Source: Methanosarcinaceae archaeon
GTDB lineage: Archaea > Halobacteriota > Methanosarcinia > Methanosarcinales > Methanosarcinaceae
Reading direction: 5' to 3'
Assembly (NCBI GenBank): GCA_016926455.1
Contig: JAFGOO010000103.1
Coordinates: 1 to 33,898, forward strand
DNA: 33,898 nt
Numbering within the stretch: the first letter of the stretch is position 1; each line of letters opens with the position of its first letter. The notes under the pieces are model-generated. The model was not told where the DNA came from, ran no database searches, and was given only the letters and a program-made list of their open reading frames with translations. A program made the position numbers and the translations under genes. Shown piece by piece: positions 9,130 to 16,028 of this stretch.

Positions 9130-10296
9130 ATGGCATTTGGAAATATTGACAACTGGATAGAGAGACACAAAGATGATATAGACGGCAATGGAAAAAAGAT
9201 TTACACGTGCATCCTTGATATGATGGAAATTGACGGCCTGTCCTACCATACTAAAACTTCTAATCTTGAGAATATAAAAAGGATAGGGGTATTGTGTCCT
9301 GAAATCAACTATTTCAAACTCACCGATGATGATATCCAAAAGATACAAGTTTCGATTGTTAAAAAGCATAAAAATAAGAAAACTGTTCGAAATTTAAAAA
9401 ACACTTTAAGAAAGTGGTTGCAGTGTTCGAATCAATCTGAACTTTTAAATTTGGTTAAGGCTGTAAACACCAAAAGCGCCGACAAATTACCCGATGATAT
9501 GCTGACACCGCAAGAGATTGAACTTATGTTGGATCATTGCACCACCACAAGAGACCAGGCGATAATCGCCTTGCTTTATGACAGTGGGTGTAGGGTTGGA
9601 GAGCTGTTATCTATGAGAGTTAGAGACGTGGAATTTGACGATAATGGCGCAATAGTCACCTATCCAGAGGGGAAAACTGGATGGCGTAAGAATCGTGTAG
9701 TATACGCAACAGCCTATTTGCGTCAATGGTTGGCGAACCATGAATACAAAAACAATCCAGAAGCACCTTTATTTTATTCTTTGCGAGGAGAGATCATAGA
9801 CAAGAATAAGGATGCATCACCAGAGAATAAAAGATTAAAGGGATTGACTGGTGAAGCTGTAAGGCGGCAGCTGCATATAATAGCTACAAATTCAGGTATC
9901 AAAAGGCGTGTACACCCTCATTTATTCAGGCATACCAGGGCGAGTGAGTTGGCAAACCACATGACCGAACAACAATTAAAGAAGCACTTCGGCTGGGGTG
10001 CAGGCAGTAACATGGCCGCTCTATACGTTCACCTTTCAGATCGTGATGTAGAAAAAGCTTTTTTGAAGGCAAGCGGAATAAAGGTCACAGAGGACGAAGA
10101 TAATAGACCGCAACCAATTAAATGTCCACGATGCAGAGAATTTAACCCACCGCAGGCCGCATATTGTTTCAGGTGTGGTTTAATGTTGTCACAGAAATTG
10201 GACAAAGAAGTAAATGAAGTTATGGAAGCCCTTAAAAAGAGAATAATGGATGATCCTAGTTTTTTGGTTGCCGCACTTAACAACCAAAAACCCTGA
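9130..10296 (+). CDS. int: Tyrosine recombinase (integrase) with C-terminal zinc ribbon
   Basis: A 388-aa site-specific recombinase, predicted to integrate and excise the element at CCATATATT. The N-terminal SAM-like core-binding domain spans about residues 1-110. The catalytic domain (about 120-310) shows the Arg of DSGCRVGELL, a Lys in the YPEGKTGW hairpin, the HPHLFRHTRAS box (H..R), and a Tyr in AALYVHLS. After it comes a four-cysteine zinc ribbon, CPRC(...)CFRC at about residues 335-355, common in archaeal integrases. The ATG at 9130 follows AAGGTG (9119-9124). The gene is intact, not split by integration. A T-rich tract after 10296 probably terminates transcription. Confidence 0.93.
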   Translation: MAFGNIDNWIERHKDDIDGNGKKIYTCILDMMEIDGLSYHTKTSNLENIKRIGVLCPEINYFKLTDDDIQKIQVSIVKKHKNKKTVRNLKNTLRKWLQCSNQSELLNLVKAVNTKSADKLPDDMLTPQEIELMLDHCTTTRDQAIIALLYDSGCRVGELLSMRVRDVEFDDNGAIVTYPEGKTGWRKNRVVYATAYLRQWLANHEYKNNPEAPLFYSLRGEIIDKNKDASPENKRLKGLTGEAVRRQLHIIATNSGIKRRVHPHLFRHTRASELANHMTEQQLKKHFGWGAGSNMAALYVHLSDRDVEKAFLKASGIKVTEDEDNRPQPIKCPRCREFNPPQAAYCFRCGLMLSQKLDKEVNEVMEALKKRIMDDPSFLVAALNNQKP

Positions 10297-10346
10297 TTTT
10301 TGCGGCATTTTTTACTTTTTTTATGGTTTTTGTGGTTTTGTTTATA

Positions 10347-10458
10347 GTTTACATTTCTATGTGAAATGAAACTTAATCAATTCTTACGCATGTTGTTGAT
10401 TTTGACTGGACTGTATTATTTATCTGTCATTTGTATACCACATATTGTTTACATTTCT
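10347..10458. repeat. Two copies of GTTTACATTTCT exactly 100 bp apart
   Basis: Identical 12-mers lie at 10347-10358 and 10447-10458 in the gap between the integrase and the AbrB-like gene. They sit in AT-rich DNA and may be binding sites for an element regulator. A partial third match (TTACATTTGATG) begins near 10519. Confidence 0.45.
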
Positions 10459-10506
10459 TATTGAATTGTCAACAATATCGATAGCAGAAGGCACTAAAAA
10501 TAAGGA

Positions 10507-10520
10507 AAGATATATATCTT
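10507..10520 (+). promoter_or_regulatory. Palindromic TATA element before the AbrB-like gene
   Basis: AAGATATATATCTT is a perfect 14-bp palindrome whose centre is a TATA box, about 40 bp before the ATG at 10560. A dimeric regulator such as the AbrB-like protein encoded just downstream could bind it and compete with TBP. That last step is inference. Confidence 0.5.
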
Positions 10521-10559
10521 ACATTTGATGATATTACTATATTGTAGCAAGGTGGTTAA

Positions 10560-10790
10560 ATGTTTGATGAAACAATCGTTAGAAAAGTGCAAGAAACACA
10601 ATATGCAAAAACGATCTCTCTGCCATCTCAAATCTGTGAAAAGTTAAGGATAAAGAAAGGATCGTTCATGTGTATCGAATTGATTGATGACAAGATTGTT
10701 ATGACACCAGCCACGCTGATCCGCCAAGATGCTGTCGTGGCTGGTGCGGTGAACAAAACCCACGCAAAGGTAGGAGTTGCTCATGGCTAA
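10560..10790 (+). CDS. AbrB/SpoVT-type DNA-binding regulator
   Basis: A 76-aa protein. Residues about 14-52 (QYAKTISLPSQICEKLRIKK followed by GSFMCIELIDDKIVMTP) form the swapped-hairpin AbrB pattern: a short strand, LP..I...L.I..G, then two strands. The N-terminal part is basic; the last 25 residues are a small alanine-rich tail. The ribosome binding site AAGGTGG lies just before the ATG. The end of the gene overlaps the next gene (ATGGCTAA), which suggests coupling. Probably an element transcription regulator. Confidence 0.75.
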   Translation: MFDETIVRKVQETQYAKTISLPSQICEKLRIKKGSFMCIELIDDKIVMTPATLIRQDAVVAGAVNKTHAKVGVAHG

Positions 10791-10941
10791 TTCTATTGAT
10801 TCGGTTATAAATATTTCGGGTTCTGATTGGGCGAAGGACTTGACAGCTAGGTATCCAGATGCTGTGAAATATGTTTTGAAACATGGTTCCCCGATTGAAA
10901 AAGCACTAGTTGAACACGTTGTTAGGGTTTCAAGGGGGTGA
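10783..10941 (+). CDS. Small unknown protein (52 aa)
   Basis: A 52-codon frame that begins MANSIDSVINISGSDWAKDL and ends VEHVVRVSRG. It overlaps the end of the AbrB-like gene by 8 bases and has TAGGAG (10771-10776) as ribosome binding site. Its own end overlaps the Shine-Dalgarno of the next gene. The tight packing and sensible composition support it as a real gene. No function is recognised. Confidence 0.6.
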   Translation: MANSIDSVINISGSDWAKDLTARYPDAVKYVLKHGSPIEKALVEHVVRVSRG

Positions 10942-10945
10942 TGCT

Positions 10946-11239
10946 ATGAAAAAAGTAGATGCTGGCACCCCGCTAGAAGTGCCGACAGCAAACAAAACAA
11001 GAGTAAAAGGTCAAAAATACCATAGGTGTTCTTCCAATATAAAAGTTGTGGCTGTTACTGATTATGCACCAGACGAACTATTTTTACCACTCGAAGAAGC
11101 AGCCCATCGTTGTGGAAGGCATCCATCGAAACTGCGGGAACTCATCAACAAGGGTAAACTACCAGTCGTTGAAAACTCCATTGGATTGAGACGAATTCCA
11201 GAATGTGAACTATACCGCCTTCGAATACGGAGGTACTGA
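10946..11239 (+). CDS. Excisionase-like helix-turn-helix protein
   Basis: A 97-aa basic protein. The C-terminal half (LPLEEAAHRCGRHPSKLREL, then INKGKLPVVENSIGLRRIPE) is the MerR/excisionase-type winged HTH: helix, turn, recognition helix, and a wing ending RRIPE. The N-terminal 45 residues are a lysine-rich extension. The ATG at 10946 is chosen over the in-frame ATG at 10910 because AGGGGGTG at 10933-10940 is well spaced, and the earlier start lies deep in the previous gene. It lies 3 bp before the primase gene. Likely role: control of excision or of early genes. Confidence 0.7.
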   Translation: MKKVDAGTPLEVPTANKTRVKGQKYHRCSSNIKVVAVTDYAPDELFLPLEEAAHRCGRHPSKLRELINKGKLPVVENSIGLRRIPECELYRLRIRRY

Positions 11240-11242
11240 GTT

Positions 11243-14227
11243 ATGTCTGATATCAGAGACAAAGTAAAAGACAGACTCAGCATAATCGATATTGTTGGGG
11301 ATTACATAACGCTGACAAGGGAAGGTGCCGTTTACAAAGGCTCAAAACCGCCAGTACAAAACACTGGAAAAAGTTTAATCGTGTATCCTAATACGGATTC
11401 TTTCTACGACTGGAAAAATAAATACGGCGGTGACGTTCTAAACGCAATCGCTCATTTTGAGGATTTGGACATTAATGAACATTTTACAGAAATATTGCGG
11501 ATTGCTGCAAGGAAAGCAGGCATAGAATATCAAAAACAAGATCTTGACGTTGATAAACTCAGAGAGAAACAAAACATCCAAACCCTGTATTCAAACGTTG
11601 CCGAGTTTTACCACTCCAACCTGACCAACGAATTATACGAGCTGATTTTTAAAAAGTGGGGAATCACAAAAGAAACCGTTGATTCATATAAAATCGGATT
11701 CGCACCAGTCAATAATAAAAGAAATTCAATATTGGAAAAAACAGAAGGTGTTGACAGAAAGACACTGATCAAATCTGGACTTGTTTTTAATTTCGACGGT
11801 CGGCTTGTTGACTTTTACAATGGTAGAATCGTCTTCCCATACTGGAAAAATGGGAAAGTAGTATATTTCATAGCCAGGAAGGTTGAAGTACTCACACCAG
11901 AAAACGAATATGAGAAAGCTAAATACAAAAAACTCCTGACTCCAAAAAACCGATCTTATATAAGTGAAGTTGCAGGAAACGATTATCTTTATGGTGAGGA
12001 CTCGCTCAAAGGTTCTGACTACTGCATCATTACTGAGGGGGTAACCGACTGTATAACATTGCTGCAAAATGGTTACACGTCTATAAGTCCAGTGACCGTA
12101 GGATTTAGGGAAACCGATTACCCAAAACTGTTATCAGTGGCCAGAAAATTAGAGACTGTATATGTCTGCAATGATGACGAAATAGGGAAAGCGGGCATTA
12201 AAGGTGCTCTTAAAACAGCTAGATTCCTGAATGAAAATAATGTTTATGTCAAGATCGTCACTTTGGGAAGAGACGAAGGGCAGGAAAAGATAGACGTTGC
12301 AGAATTTTTGAGGGATAAGGGAAAGGACAAGCTAGATGAAAGAATCGAAGAAAGTCTGGAATTGTGGGAATTTGTATTAAATGAAATAAATATTTCGTCG
12401 TTAAAACCTGTAGATAAACTGAGGACTGCTAAAAAATATTGCATTGATGAACTTTCAGATATGGATCAATCAGAAAGAAAGACAATCATAGATTACAACG
12501 TCAAAGACGCATTTGGATTCAAGTCCACTGATATGGCGTCATTGATAAAGGACGTAGAGCAGGCAATAAAAAAGAACAATGATTCTAAAAAAGAAGTTGT
12601 CGAAACATCATCAACTCCGGATATAGACGAAGCAAAGGAAGCAATCAGAAAAAAAGCAATTGACATAATGGAACATGGCGAACCAGTGAAGTTTATTTTA
12701 GACACATTTAGCACTATTCATGTAGGAGACGAAGAAACCGCAAAAACGTTACTGGTGTCAATTGGTTGCCAGTCAGTTAAGAATAGTGAAGGCATACAGC
12801 CAAAAGTATCCGGTGGGTCGGGGAAAGGGAAAACACATTGCTGCAAAGCTATGTTATGGTTAATTCCACCTAAATACGCAATTTCAACCACATTAAGCGA
12901 TAAAGTAATCTATTACATGGATATTCCAGAAGGTTCTATAATTTTCTCAGATGATGTGAATTTAAATGAAACTATGGAAGGTGTGATAAAAAGGTCAACT
13001 ACAAATTATCAAGTAGGAGATACCCATACCACACTAGACGGTAACCGAAACGTTCAAAGTTTAACTATTCCTCCTCGTGTTTCATGGTGGTTAACATCTG
13101 TAAACGATGAACAAAGCATACAGTACTTAAATAGAACTTTTGGGGGAGATGTTAACGAAACAGAAAAGCAAGATAAAGACGTTATGAACTTCCAGTTAAA
13201 ACTAGCTGCAAATGGGTTAGATGCATATCCACTAAATGAAGATATTCTGATCTGCAGAGAGATAATAGAAGAAGTAAAAAACCACCTATTCAATGTAAAG
13301 ATACCATATGCTGAAGTAATTAAATGGGTTGACCCATCAAACAGACGAAATTTGAACATTTTTCTTGATATGATCAAAGCGTTTGCGGTGTTCAGGTTCA
13401 AGCAGCGGGTTATAGAAGACAACTTCCTTCATGCTATAATAGACGATTTTGATGATGCAAGTGTTTTGTACTCATGTAGAGCAGAGAATCAAGGACTCAA
13501 AATAAACAACAACGAAAGAAAACTGGTTAAATTCCTACAAGAAAGAAGAGCCGCAGACACAAAAGAAATACAAAAAGCGTTAAAGATTTCACAGGGAACG
13601 GTTCACAACTTGCTACATGGCAGGAAGGAAACTGATGATAGCGGGCTTTTGGGTAAAACGAATATGATTACTTGTGAGGATGTTACGGTTGACAATGGGA
13701 ACGGATTAAGGACTAAAAAATATATTTACAGATATATTGGTGAGGATGTTTTTAAAACATTCGAAAATAAAGTAGTATACATAGAAAACGATGACAGGAA
13801 CAACTATTACAACTATTACACGACTATTACACGACTATCAAATAATGAAAACAATATCAATAGAACCATTATTACAGATATTACAGATATAAAGAGTATT
13901 AATGAAAATAATAATAATGGGAACGATGATAGTCCTATATTTTCAAGTGCTTATAATACGTGTAATAGCTGTAATAGTGGTAATAATGAGGCTACCGCAA
14001 CTATTACATCAAAAAATAATGATGTAATAGTCGTAACCGATAGTGAAAACATTTTATTTATGGATATAAAAACGTTTGTTGGAGGCAGAAGTGACCAGAG
14101 AAAACTTAGAGCAAATAGAGAATATCAAAAAATGGCTTTTGCTTTCTGTGAAGCACATCGGGGCGTATACACGCTAGCAGTCGTTAAACCAATGATAGAA
14201 AAGATGGCGGAGTGTGGGGAAATATGA
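11243..14227 (+). CDS. Primase-helicase replication protein
   Basis: A 994-aa fusion. Residues 1-95 resemble the DnaG CHC2 domain by layout (IIDIVGDYITL, YKGS, YGGDVLNAIAHF), but the expected zinc-binding Cys/His residues are missing. Residues about 259-360 are a TOPRIM domain (IITEGVTD Glu; VCNDDEIGKAG acidic pair). A P-loop ATPase follows with Walker A GGSGKGKT near residue 525 and Walker B SIIFSDD near 565, then a winged-helix-like segment (about 766-793). An Asn/Thr-rich low-complexity linker (about 850-930) leads to a 47-residue tail ending EKMAECGEI, also present at the end of the 15129-15608 protein. Stop overlaps the next ATG (ATGA). Expected to initiate element replication. Confidence 0.85.
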   Translation: MSDIRDKVKDRLSIIDIVGDYITLTREGAVYKGSKPPVQNTGKSLIVYPNTDSFYDWKNKYGGDVLNAIAHFEDLDINEHFTEILRIAARKAGIEYQKQDLDVDKLREKQNIQTLYSNVAEFYHSNLTNELYELIFKKWGITKETVDSYKIGFAPVNNKRNSILEKTEGVDRKTLIKSGLVFNFDGRLVDFYNGRIVFPYWKNGKVVYFIARKVEVLTPENEYEKAKYKKLLTPKNRSYISEVAGNDYLYGEDSLKGSDYCIITEGVTDCITLLQNGYTSISPVTVGFRETDYPKLLSVARKLETVYVCNDDEIGKAGIKGALKTARFLNENNVYVKIVTLGRDEGQEKIDVAEFLRDKGKDKLDERIEESLELWEFVLNEINISSLKPVDKLRTAKKYCIDELSDMDQSERKTIIDYNVKDAFGFKSTDMASLIKDVEQAIKKNNDSKKEVVETSSTPDIDEAKEAIRKKAIDIMEHGEPVKFILDTFSTIHVGDEETAKTLLVSIGCQSVKNSEGIQPKVSGGSGKGKTHCCKAMLWLIPPKYAISTTLSDKVIYYMDIPEGSIIFSDDVNLNETMEGVIKRSTTNYQVGDTHTTLDGNRNVQSLTIPPRVSWWLTSVNDEQSIQYLNRTFGGDVNETEKQDKDVMNFQLKLAANGLDAYPLNEDILICREIIEEVKNHLFNVKIPYAEVIKWVDPSNRRNLNIFLDMIKAFAVFRFKQRVIEDNFLHAIIDDFDDASVLYSCRAENQGLKINNNERKLVKFLQERRAADTKEIQKALKISQGTVHNLLHGRKETDDSGLLGKTNMITCEDVTVDNGNGLRTKKYIYRYIGEDVFKTFENKVVYIENDDRNNYYNYYTTITRLSNNENNINRTIITDITDIKSINENNNNGNDDSPIFSSAYNTCNSCNSGNNEATATITSKNNDVIVVTDSENILFMDIKTFVGGRSDQRKLRANREYQKMAFAFCEAHRGVYTLAVVKPMIEKMAECGEI
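13804..14031. repeat. 9-bp-period CTATTACA/TGTAATAG repeats within the primase gene
   Basis: Forward copies of (C)TATTAC lie at 13804, 13813, 13824, 13870 and 13879 (the last two are a perfect TATTACAGA tandem). Inverted copies GTAATA lie at 13962, 13971 and 13980 with the same 9-bp spacing. At 14000-14031 a perfect 12-bp stem, ACTATTACATCA/TGATGTAATAGT, closes an 8-nt loop. The region encodes the low-complexity linker. The spacing of three codons may reflect either iterons or codon repeats. Confidence 0.6.
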
Positions 14228-14838
14228 CACCCCATGGAAGAGATCAACCCACAACCAGCGACATCGTGTTGAAGATGTTTGATAACTGGTCAGATTTGCC
14301 AAAGCTATATGACGCTGCAAAGGTGCGATATGCAAAGACGCAGGATATCAAAATGAATCGTATAGGGGATTCATACGCTGTTATTCTGGTCGCTGGGATG
14401 CTGTTGGAATCGGTTTTTGATGATTTTGGAATTGAGACTGTTAATCCTCATGAAGTAGTGGATTACTTTTATGAGAAAAGTTCGAATGATTCCAGGACCG
14501 AGAACTACTCGGTAAGAGCATTGCGTATAGTGATGGATTGGACAATTAGTAAAAACATGTGTTTCAGAGATCATAACGCAGAAAGCACCAAAAAATCGTA
14601 TGATTTCTACGGATGGTTGAACGTTGATAATGCATATCATGACTTCATTACATCGGAGTTAAGGAAGATGCTTATCGTTTCTGGGTTCGAACCAACGAGA
14701 CTAATTAATGATTGGTATGAGGACGGTTTGATAATAGCTGATAATGGAAGAAAAGACAAGAAAGTTTCGAAGGATGGTAAAATAATAAGGGTTGTTAGAT
14801 TTGCAAGGAGTAAGATAGACGATGTTCTTAGTCAGTAA
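14224..14838 (+). CDS. Unknown protein coupled to the primase-helicase
   Basis: A 204-aa soluble protein. The start ATG at 14224 overlaps the primase stop; ATG 14212 inside the primase tail is less likely. The middle (YAVILVAGMLLESVFDDFGI, VVDYFYEK, ALRIVMDW) faintly recalls the C-terminal region that follows the helicase in phage DUF927-type proteins, so it may be a detached accessory domain of the replicase. The C terminus is basic (KDGKIIRVVRFARSKIDDVL), consistent with nucleic-acid contact. No firm family is recognised. Confidence 0.75.
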   Translation: MTPHGRDQPTTSDIVLKMFDNWSDLPKLYDAAKVRYAKTQDIKMNRIGDSYAVILVAGMLLESVFDDFGIETVNPHEVVDYFYEKSSNDSRTENYSVRALRIVMDWTISKNMCFRDHNAESTKKSYDFYGWLNVDNAYHDFITSELRKMLIVSGFEPTRLINDWYEDGLIIADNGRKDKKVSKDGKIIRVVRFARSKIDDVLSQ

Positions 14839-14839
14839 T

Positions 14840-15051
14840 GGTACAGTTGGTACATACGATGGTACAGTTTTATGTAAATTTATTAGAAAAGTATATAATA
14901 AAATCAATAACAGTATACATGATAATAATAGGATATATAATAACTGTACCAACTGTACCAAATGTACCATCATATTTTACAACTTAGTATTTTCTCTATT
15001 ATTCTCTATAATATGCATGAAAGTGTTGGTACAGTTGGTACATTTGGTACG
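14840..15051. repeat. Three clusters of GGTACA iterons in alternating orientation (candidate replication origin)
   Basis: Cluster 1 (+): GGTACA at 14840, 14849, 14861. Cluster 2 (-): TGTACC at 14945, 14954, 14963. Cluster 3 (+): GGTAC(A/G) at 15028, 15037, 15046. Within clusters the period is 9 bp except one 12-bp step; spacers are GTT or TTT. The DNA between clusters is very AT-rich (14867-14944 and 14969-15024), like an unwinding element. The block lies directly after the replication genes. Arrangement and position suggest the element's replication origin; this is inference. Confidence 0.7.
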
Positions 15052-15086
15052 AATGCTATCAAGAGGCTTAATTTTTGATAAAAAAG

Positions 15087-15116
15087 GATGGTCCATTGAT
15101 GGTCCATTGGACCAAG
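15087..15116. promoter_or_regulatory. 11-bp tandem repeat plus inverted half-site before the zinc-finger gene
   Basis: GATGGTCCATT occurs twice in tandem (15087-15097, 15098-15108), and the second copy forms the inverted repeat TGGTCC-ATT-GGACCA (15101-15115). It ends 13 bp before the ATG at 15129, overlapping the probable transcript start. A likely operator. Confidence 0.5.
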
Positions 15117-15128
15117 TGGTGATATAAA

Positions 15129-15608
15129 ATGTCAGAATTTATTAAAAATTACCTAAAAACCCTCAATGAATTAAACCATCCAGAGCAATATAAAAAAGAA
15201 GTCATGGATGTGAAACCTCCGGAAGAAAACAAAACACATGATAAAAAGAAATCATCTAAACATGAAGTGTGTAATGTTTGTGGGCAAGATGCACGTAACA
15301 AATCGGAGATAATCGATTATAGCACAGGAAGAAAAGAATTAATGTTGCTACATTGGTGTGATTTTTGTTATCGTGAATATACCAAGACCGGAGTATATCA
15401 CCTAAAAAAGAACACTCCTCCACAGGAAGAAACAGTTAAGAAAATAAAAACATTCGTCACATGCAATAAGGACCAAGAATCTAAACGGATTAGCCGAAAA
15501 TATCAAGATATTGCTTTTGACTTTTGCAAAGCACATAAAGGAGTATATGACAAACCATCAGAAATTAAAGAACTGATTGAAAAGATGGCGGAGTGTGGTG
15601 AAATATGA
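15129..15608 (+). CDS. Small zinc-finger protein with the shared C-terminal tail
   Basis: A 159-aa basic, lysine-rich protein. A four-cysteine zinc motif is formed by CNVC (about residues 48-51) and CDFC (about 76-79). The final 47 residues (KYQDIAFDFCKAHKGVYDKP ... LIEKMAECGEI) closely match the tail of the primase-helicase. The ribosome binding site GTGGTGAT lies just upstream of the ATG. Its stop overlaps the next start in an ATGA arrangement identical to that after the primase. The shared tail suggests a common partner or a duplicated translational-coupling cassette. Function unknown. Confidence 0.75.
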   Translation: MSEFIKNYLKTLNELNHPEQYKKEVMDVKPPEENKTHDKKKSSKHEVCNVCGQDARNKSEIIDYSTGRKELMLLHWCDFCYREYTKTGVYHLKKNTPPQEETVKKIKTFVTCNKDQESKRISRKYQDIAFDFCKAHKGVYDKPSEIKELIEKMAECGEI

Positions 15609-15874
15609 AACGTGAACGAGAAGAGCCACTAACAACAGATGACGTTACAACTCTTTATCCAGATATTGAAAATATGATATGTGATGCAGTAAAATCACTA
15701 TCTGAAAGGGGCTACGTCACCACTTCCAACAATATATTTCATGAATTGCATTTAGCGAAGGTCACCAGGCGACATATCTACAATATTGTTAAAAGGATGA
15801 ATCGAGAAGGAAAACTCATATCAAAATTGCGACAATCGAGTGTTAGAAAACTTGTTTTTTTCATTCCAGTCTAG
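15605..15874 (+). CDS. Small winged-helix-like protein
   Basis: An 89-aa protein, ATG overlapping the previous stop. The core ICDAVKSLSERGYVTTSNNI ... HLAKVTRRHIYNIVKRMNRE followed by GKLISKLRQSSVRKLVFFIP looks like a winged helix: helices, then a recognition helix rich in Arg, then a two-strand wing. It would fit a regulator of the structural operon that starts 150 bp downstream. It is followed by T-rich DNA (15880-15930), probably a terminator. The fold call is by eye. Confidence 0.65.
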   Translation: MKREREEPLTTDDVTTLYPDIENMICDAVKSLSERGYVTTSNNIFHELHLAKVTRRHIYNIVKRMNREGKLISKLRQSSVRKLVFFIPV

Positions 15875-15934
15875 TCTATTTTTATTTTTCCTTTTCTATA
15901 TATTTCCTTCTCTTCTTATTGTTTTTTGGCATAA

Positions 15935-16022
15935 TCTATATATACTCTCAAAACATAATATATATTACTGTTGAGATATAAATATAATGTTATAAATATA
16001 TATAAAGTGATAAAGGGAAGCG
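15935..16022 (+). promoter_or_regulatory. Promoter region of the structural operon
   Basis: The stretch 15875-16022 is extremely AT-rich. TATA-like boxes are seen in ATAATCTATATATACTC (about 15931-15947) and in TTATAAATATATATAAAG (about 15990-16007). AGGGA at 16014-16018 gives a ribosome binding site. The next ten genes are tightly packed behind it without a visible terminator until 23311, so this is probably the late promoter. Confidence 0.5.
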
Positions 16023-16028
16023 GTGAAC

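Noticed and set aside
9091-9136. The first 15 or so codons of the reverse frame ending at 8669
   Set aside because: These codons are element sequence overlapping the integrase start and attL arm. The true N terminus of the host gene lies at 24783-24950.
14224-14838. Packaging ATPase or capsid identity for the protein after the primase
   Set aside because: It has no Walker motif or jelly-roll-like pattern; only a weak likeness to a helicase-associated domain.
14822-15127. A 101-codon forward frame across the GGTACA repeats
   Set aside because: It begins inside the preceding gene, its sequence merely translates the inverted repeats (VQLVHLV, NCTNCTKCT), and it has no ribosome binding site. 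The repeat structure explains the open frame better.
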